From: Deltaproteobacteria bacterium
GTDB taxonomy: Bacteria; Myxococcota; B64-G9
Assembly (NCBI GenBank): GCA_030591745.1
Contig: JAUVAM010000093.1
Span: forward strand, 1 to 9,018
Reading direction: 5' to 3'
DNA: 9,018 bases
Made by a program: the position numbers and the translations under genes. Under the pieces are notes generated by a model. That model did no database searches, had not been told where the DNA came from, and worked only from the letters and a program-made list of their open reading frames with translations. Position 1 is the first letter of the stretch; each line of letters starts with the position of its first letter. Positions 6,227 through 9,018 of the stretch are shown here, piece after piece.

Positions 6227-6999
6227 CCCGTTCGGCTTGCTGGCTTCTGGCAAGCCTGGGTCTGTTGTTGTTGACCGCCTGCCCCCATCGTCGAGGCAAC
6301 CAGCCACCTGAGACCAGACGATTTGTAAAACCTGACGAACTCTTGGCTGCCATGGCTCAGCAGACCAAACGGACCCAATCCATCCGAGCCGTCGGCGTGG
6401 TGGACATGCGCCGTCGAGGCCAACGCATCAAAGCCCACATGGTCTACACCGCCCAACGCCCGGCGCGCCTTCGTTTTGAAACCGAAAGTTTCTTTGATCA
6501 ACCCATCTCCATCCTGGTGTTGGATAACACGGTGTTCTCGATCTGGGATCTAAACAAAGGTCGTTTTCTGAGGGGCCCGGCCCGCCCCGAACACATCGCC
6601 CGCAAGCTGCCGGTGCCCATGCAACCCGAGGCCGTTGTCGGCCTCCTCATGGGCGAGCCGCCCCTCATCGACTTCGAGCAAGCCCGTATCGAATGGAAGA
6701 AGGAAAAAGGCCTGTACCTGCTCACCCTGAGCAAGGACAAGCGGATCGAAGAGATCCTGGTGGACCCGATCAGCATGCACCCGATGGAGGCGAAGGTCTG
6801 GACCGATGGGGAAACCTACTTCACCCTGAAGTACAAGGACTGGCAAGGTCTCCTGCCTCGCAAGGTAGAATTCGAAATGCCGGGCGAAAAGATGAAGCTG
6901 AAACTGCGAATCAAAGAGGTGGAAGTAGATCCAAAGCTGGAGGACAGCCTGTTCCGGCTCACCCCACCGCCTGGCATCGCAATCGAAGAACTCGAATAA
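6223..6999 (+). CDS. LolA/LolB-fold-like outer-membrane lipoprotein (DUF4292-like)
   Basis: 258 aa. A signal peptide with a clean lipobox (LLTAC, lipidated C20) is followed by a Pro/Arg-rich spacer. The rest has the pattern of LolB/DUF4292-type proteins: an early RAVGVVDMRRRGQRIKAHMV strand region, a PARLRFETESFFDQPISILV segment, later VDPISMHPMEAKVWTDGE, and an acidic end (TPPPGIAIEELE). The family has a hydrophobic pocket that carries lipid or lipoproteins, and LolB inserts lipoproteins into the outer membrane. Residue 21 is Pro rather than Asp, which, if E. coli sorting rules apply, favours outer-membrane delivery. It is translated from an ATGA overlap with the FHA gene, so the two are coupled. 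Assignment to the fold rests on overall resemblance rather than a signature motif, so lolB is not assigned. The 3' end converges on the next gene with only 12 bp between stops and no terminator seen. Confidence 0.72.
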   Translation: MTRSACWLLASLGLLLLTACPHRRGNQPPETRRFVKPDELLAAMAQQTKRTQSIRAVGVVDMRRRGQRIKAHMVYTAQRPARLRFETESFFDQPISILVLDNTVFSIWDLNKGRFLRGPARPEHIARKLPVPMQPEAVVGLLMGEPPLIDFEQARIEWKKEKGLYLLTLSKDKRIEEILVDPISMHPMEAKVWTDGETYFTLKYKDWQGLLPRKVEFEMPGEKMKLKLRIKEVEVDPKLEDSLFRLTPPPGIAIEELE

Positions 7000-7011
7000 T
7001 TCAAGACTGGG

Positions 7012-7485
7012 TTATTTTACTGCGGCAGGCTTCGGCGCGGGCGCTGCTTTGACCGGCGCTGCTTTGACCGGCGCTACTTTAACCGGCGCTACTTTAACCG
7101 GCGCTGCTTTGACCGGCGCTGCTTTGACCGGCGCTACTTTGACTGGCGCTGCTGCTTTGGCTGGCGCTGAGACGGCAGGCTTGTCAACCGCGACAGGCGT
7201 AGCCGTGATCACAGCCTTGGCCGGTTGCCCGGGCACCCGTGCCTGCTGCAGATAGCTAATCTGCCGCTTCAACTGCCTGACCTCGGCCGCCGCGTATTGG
7301 GCGTCAAGCTGCTGGCGTACCATCCTGGGCACGATGAAAAAATAGATGCCGATCACAAAAACTACGATGGACACAAAGAACATGAGCATGACATTGATGA
7401 TCAATGATCGTTGTCCGCGAGTTCTTTCCTCTCGTTCAGCCTGCTTGGTTTTCACGCCTTCTTTCTTCTCGGATGCCTCAGTCAT
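7012..7485 (-). CDS. single-pass membrane protein with Ala-Pro-Val-Lys repeat tail
   Basis: 157 aa, family not recognised. A charged N-terminus (1-27, rich in Glu, Lys and Arg) leads to one transmembrane helix (about 28-52, INVMLMFFVSIVVFVIGIYF). Next is a short possible coiled coil (about 55-82, VRQLKRQISYLQQA). The last 50 residues are a low-complexity Ala/Pro/Val/Lys tail built from APVKA and APVKV pentapeptides. The N-terminus has roughly balanced charges, so orientation is uncertain; if the tail is outside, it could span the periplasm or bind the polyanionic wall. It starts 37 bp after the phosphatase stop on the same strand and is probably co-transcribed; AAGGGA lies 6 nt upstream of the ATG. 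The tail resembles histone-H1-like or cell-wall-spanning linkers, but function is unknown. Confidence 0.78.
   Translation of the reverse strand: MTEASEKKEGVKTKQAEREERTRGQRSLIINVMLMFFVSIVVFVIGIYFFIVPRMVRQQLDAQYAAAEVRQLKRQISYLQQARVPGQPAKAVITATPVAVDKPAVSAPAKAAAPVKVAPVKAAPVKAAPVKVAPVKVAPVKAAPVKAAPAPKPAAVK
7040..7144 (-). repeat. seven-unit 15-bp tandem repeat in the APVK protein gene
   Basis: Seven adjoining 15-bp units encode APVKA or APVKV. Two variants alternate in pairs along the plus strand, A-A-B-B-A-A-B', where A is GGCGCTGCTTTGACC and B is GGCGCTACTTTAACC. The last unit differs from B at two positions, and a degenerate 18-bp copy follows (7145-7162). The pattern suggests copying of a multi-unit block. 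Unit number probably varies between strains and is error-prone in assembly. Confidence 0.9.
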
Positions 7486-7522
7486 GACCGTCCCTTGGTT
7501 TGGTGTTCAATTGTCGCCCAGG

Positions 7523-9018
7523 CTAGACCTTGAATCGCCAGCCTGTCAAGCGCAGCCGCATCCTTAACAAAAACAATCCAATCAAGAGAAAGCCCAATCC
7601 GGAAAAACCCATGGCCTGCCCACATGCGCAACCATCCTGCGAACAAGGGCCTTCGTGTTCCCCATCCACGCCCATGCACATCATTACGCAAGGGTTACGA
7701 TAGGTAACTCCGTCTTGTCCACAGACCGGCTCGTCCAAATCAGGACAATCACAAGGATCCGCGTCCTCTTCACAAGCGCCCTGATGGCGCATGCCCACCT
7801 GGGCGCAATCCAAAACACAAAGATTGTCGTAGGTCACACCATCTTCACCGCAAACCGGGTCCTCCGGCTGCCCGGAACAATCACAGGCGGAACCCGTGTC
7901 CGCCGCCTGCCCGCCTCCGTCATCAGCGCCATCCAGCTCTCCGGCGTCCGATACGCCCCCATCCAGTCCACCATCCTGATCATCCCCGGCATCCGTAATG
8001 CCCGCATCTTCTTCACCGGCATCTTCTTCGCCTGCATCCTCCTCACCAGCGTCCGGCATGCCCGCATCCGGCATTTCTCCATAGGAGAAACAATCAAACG
8101 CCACCCCCTGAGAGTCCTTGGTGCATGCATTCAAATGCGGCCCATGAATATCAATACAAAGATAGTGATTGACGGAGCGCGAATAAAAAATGCGGTGCGC
8201 GGGATAAAAGATGTCAATGGGGTCGCCTTCGGTAAAATTTTCCGTATCGTAGAGTCCGGCAGCCCCTCCACCGGCAATGATGTATGGAAGCCCGTTGTCC
8301 GCTTCGCCTCGCTCGTAATAGTGATCGTGGCCGGCGAAGACCATCTTCACGCCTTTTTCCTTCATCAAATTGCGCCAGGAACGAAAATACCAATCACCGC
8401 TGCGCCCGTCCTTGGACGAATACATGTTCTCGTGCAGAATGACGAAGAGATGCTCCACCATCGGATCCGCGGCGGCCTCATCCAGCACTTCTTCGAACCA
8501 GGCCTTCTGCGCAAGCAGAAGACTCGACTGATTGTCGAGAACAACAAATCGCGCATTGCCATACGAAAAAACATAGTAGCGCTCTGAGCCCGAGCTCTCG
8601 GTCGGTGGGGCAAACAAACGCTGGTACCGGTCCACCACCCCGTCTTCTTCGTCATGGTTGCCCACCACCGGATACATGGGCACCTCACGAAGCAAGTCCG
8701 CCTCCGCTTCGAAAAAGGGGACCCAGTCCTCCTCGTTTTCCCCGTTGGACACCAAATCGCCGGAATTGATGAAAAAATCCGGACGCTCCGCTCGAATACG
8801 CTCAGCCACCTGTCGGTGCATATCGTGATTGCTGCGCGTATCGCCGAAAAGAACGAAACGAAAAGCCTCGCCAGGCAAAGCCGCTGTGCAGAAGCTGGCC
8901 TGGGGCGTGGTTTCCGTACCGCATCGAACCCGATAGGGGAAACAAGTCGAGGGGCTCAAGCCGCTCACGCGGCCCTCCTGATGGAGACCATCGGCCTCCA
9001 GGGTCTGACTCTGGGACA
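7523..9018 (-). CDS. purple-acid-phosphatase-like metallophosphoesterase with two Kazal domains and MYXO-CTERM-like tail (5' end beyond window)
   Basis: The frame is open to the window edge. Codons before the apparent GTG 8968 read EADGLHQEGRVSGLSPSTCF, the strand pattern of the fibronectin-like N-terminal domain of purple acid phosphatases, so the gene is partial. Numbering from 8968, the metallophosphoesterase domain (about 36-275) has FGDTRSNHD (D43), SGDLVSNG (D71), GNHD (N104, H105), H179 and GHDHYYER (H214, H216), a full metal-ligand set. A linker of MPDAG/EEDAG repeats (299-358) follows. Two six-cysteine Kazal domains come next (C362-C399 and C406-C442, each with PVCG.DGVTY), then a GCACG motif, a hydrophobic helix (about 454-468) and a basic tail. 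That ending resembles the MYXO-CTERM surface-sorting signal. Predicted to be exported and envelope-anchored; the substrate is unknown. Confidence 0.9.
   Translation of the reverse strand, partial: SQSQTLEADGLHQEGRVSGLSPSTCFPYRVRCGTETTPQASFCTAALPGEAFRFVLFGDTRSNHDMHRQVAERIRAERPDFFINSGDLVSNGENEEDWVPFFEAEADLLREVPMYPVVGNHDEEDGVVDRYQRLFAPPTESSGSERYYVFSYGNARFVVLDNQSSLLLAQKAWFEEVLDEAAADPMVEHLFVILHENMYSSKDGRSGDWYFRSWRNLMKEKGVKMVFAGHDHYYERGEADNGLPYIIAGGGAAGLYDTENFTEGDPIDIFYPAHRIFYSRSVNHYLCIDIHGPHLNACTKDSQGVAFDCFSYGEMPDAGMPDAGEEDAGEEDAGEEDAGITDAGDDQDGGLDGGVSDAGELDGADDGGGQAADTGSACDCSGQPEDPVCGEDGVTYDNLCVLDCAQVGMRHQGACEEDADPCDCPDLDEPVCGQDGVTYRNPCVMMCMGVDGEHEGPCSQDGCACGQAMGFSGLGFLLIGLFLLRMRLRLTGWRFKV
7895..8074 (-). 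repeat. DAG-repeat linker in the phosphatase gene
   Basis: The linker begins with pentapeptides MPDAG, MPDAG, EEDAG, EEDAG, EEDAG, ITDAG, each 15 bp in DNA, then grades into looser Asp/Gly-rich sequence. Three near-identical EEDAG units imply recent tandem duplication. It probably acts as a flexible acidic, possibly calcium-binding, spacer between the enzyme and the Kazal domains. Confidence 0.8.

Noticed and set aside
7655..8587. A 310-codon open frame on the plus strand, opposite the phosphatase gene.
   Set aside because: The opposite strand encodes unmistakable metallophosphoesterase and Kazal motifs; the antisense product is low-complexity with no family resemblance.

Overview
The window looks like chromosome from a moderately GC-rich, Gram-negative relative of the Myxococcota or other former Deltaproteobacteria. 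This is inferred from gene content: two predicted outer-membrane-type lipoproteins, an FHA protein, and a secreted phosphatase carrying Asp/Ala/Gly linker repeats, two Kazal domains and a MYXO-CTERM-like tail. There is no phage or plasmid signature. The one clear mobile element is a REP-associated tyrosine transposase (RAYT) unit.

Layout, left to right. (1) 30-1018, minus strand: a 62-residue two-helix membrane protein, coupled by a GTGA overlap to ttcA (tRNA 2-thiocytidine synthetase). (2) 1044-2394: the RAYT unit. Its HUH/Tyr transposase gene sits between exact 27-bp inverted repeats, each followed on the inside by an imperfect hairpin. (3) 2440-4273, plus strand: a large TPR lipoprotein, split in this sequence by one extra A in an A8 run. 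(4) 4260-5603, minus strand: an amidase-signature hydrolase whose stop overlaps the TPR gene tail to tail. (5) 5690-6999, plus strand: an FHA protein and a LolB-like lipoprotein joined by an ATGA overlap. (6) 7012-9018, minus strand: a purple-acid-phosphatase-like exported protein whose 5' end lies beyond the window, followed by a single-helix membrane protein with an Ala-Pro-Val-Lys repeat tail.

How the genes fit together. TPR lipoproteins and LolA/LolB-fold lipoproteins commonly act in outer-membrane assembly, so parts 3 and 5 may serve the same process, although the amidase on the other strand separates them. The amidase and FHA genes diverge from a compact region where two good sigma70-type promoters share almost all of their -35 boxes. 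The amidase promoter is placed so that transcription should begin at the start codon. The RAYT unit fills nearly all of the space between the divergent ttcA operon and TPR gene, so it may influence both promoters.

No defence system, CRISPR array or RNA gene was recognised. The most notable points are the RAYT unit structure, the A8 frameshift, the shared -35 divergent promoters with a leaderless start, and the nested repeats in the APVK protein. No intergenic stretch exceeds 300 bases.
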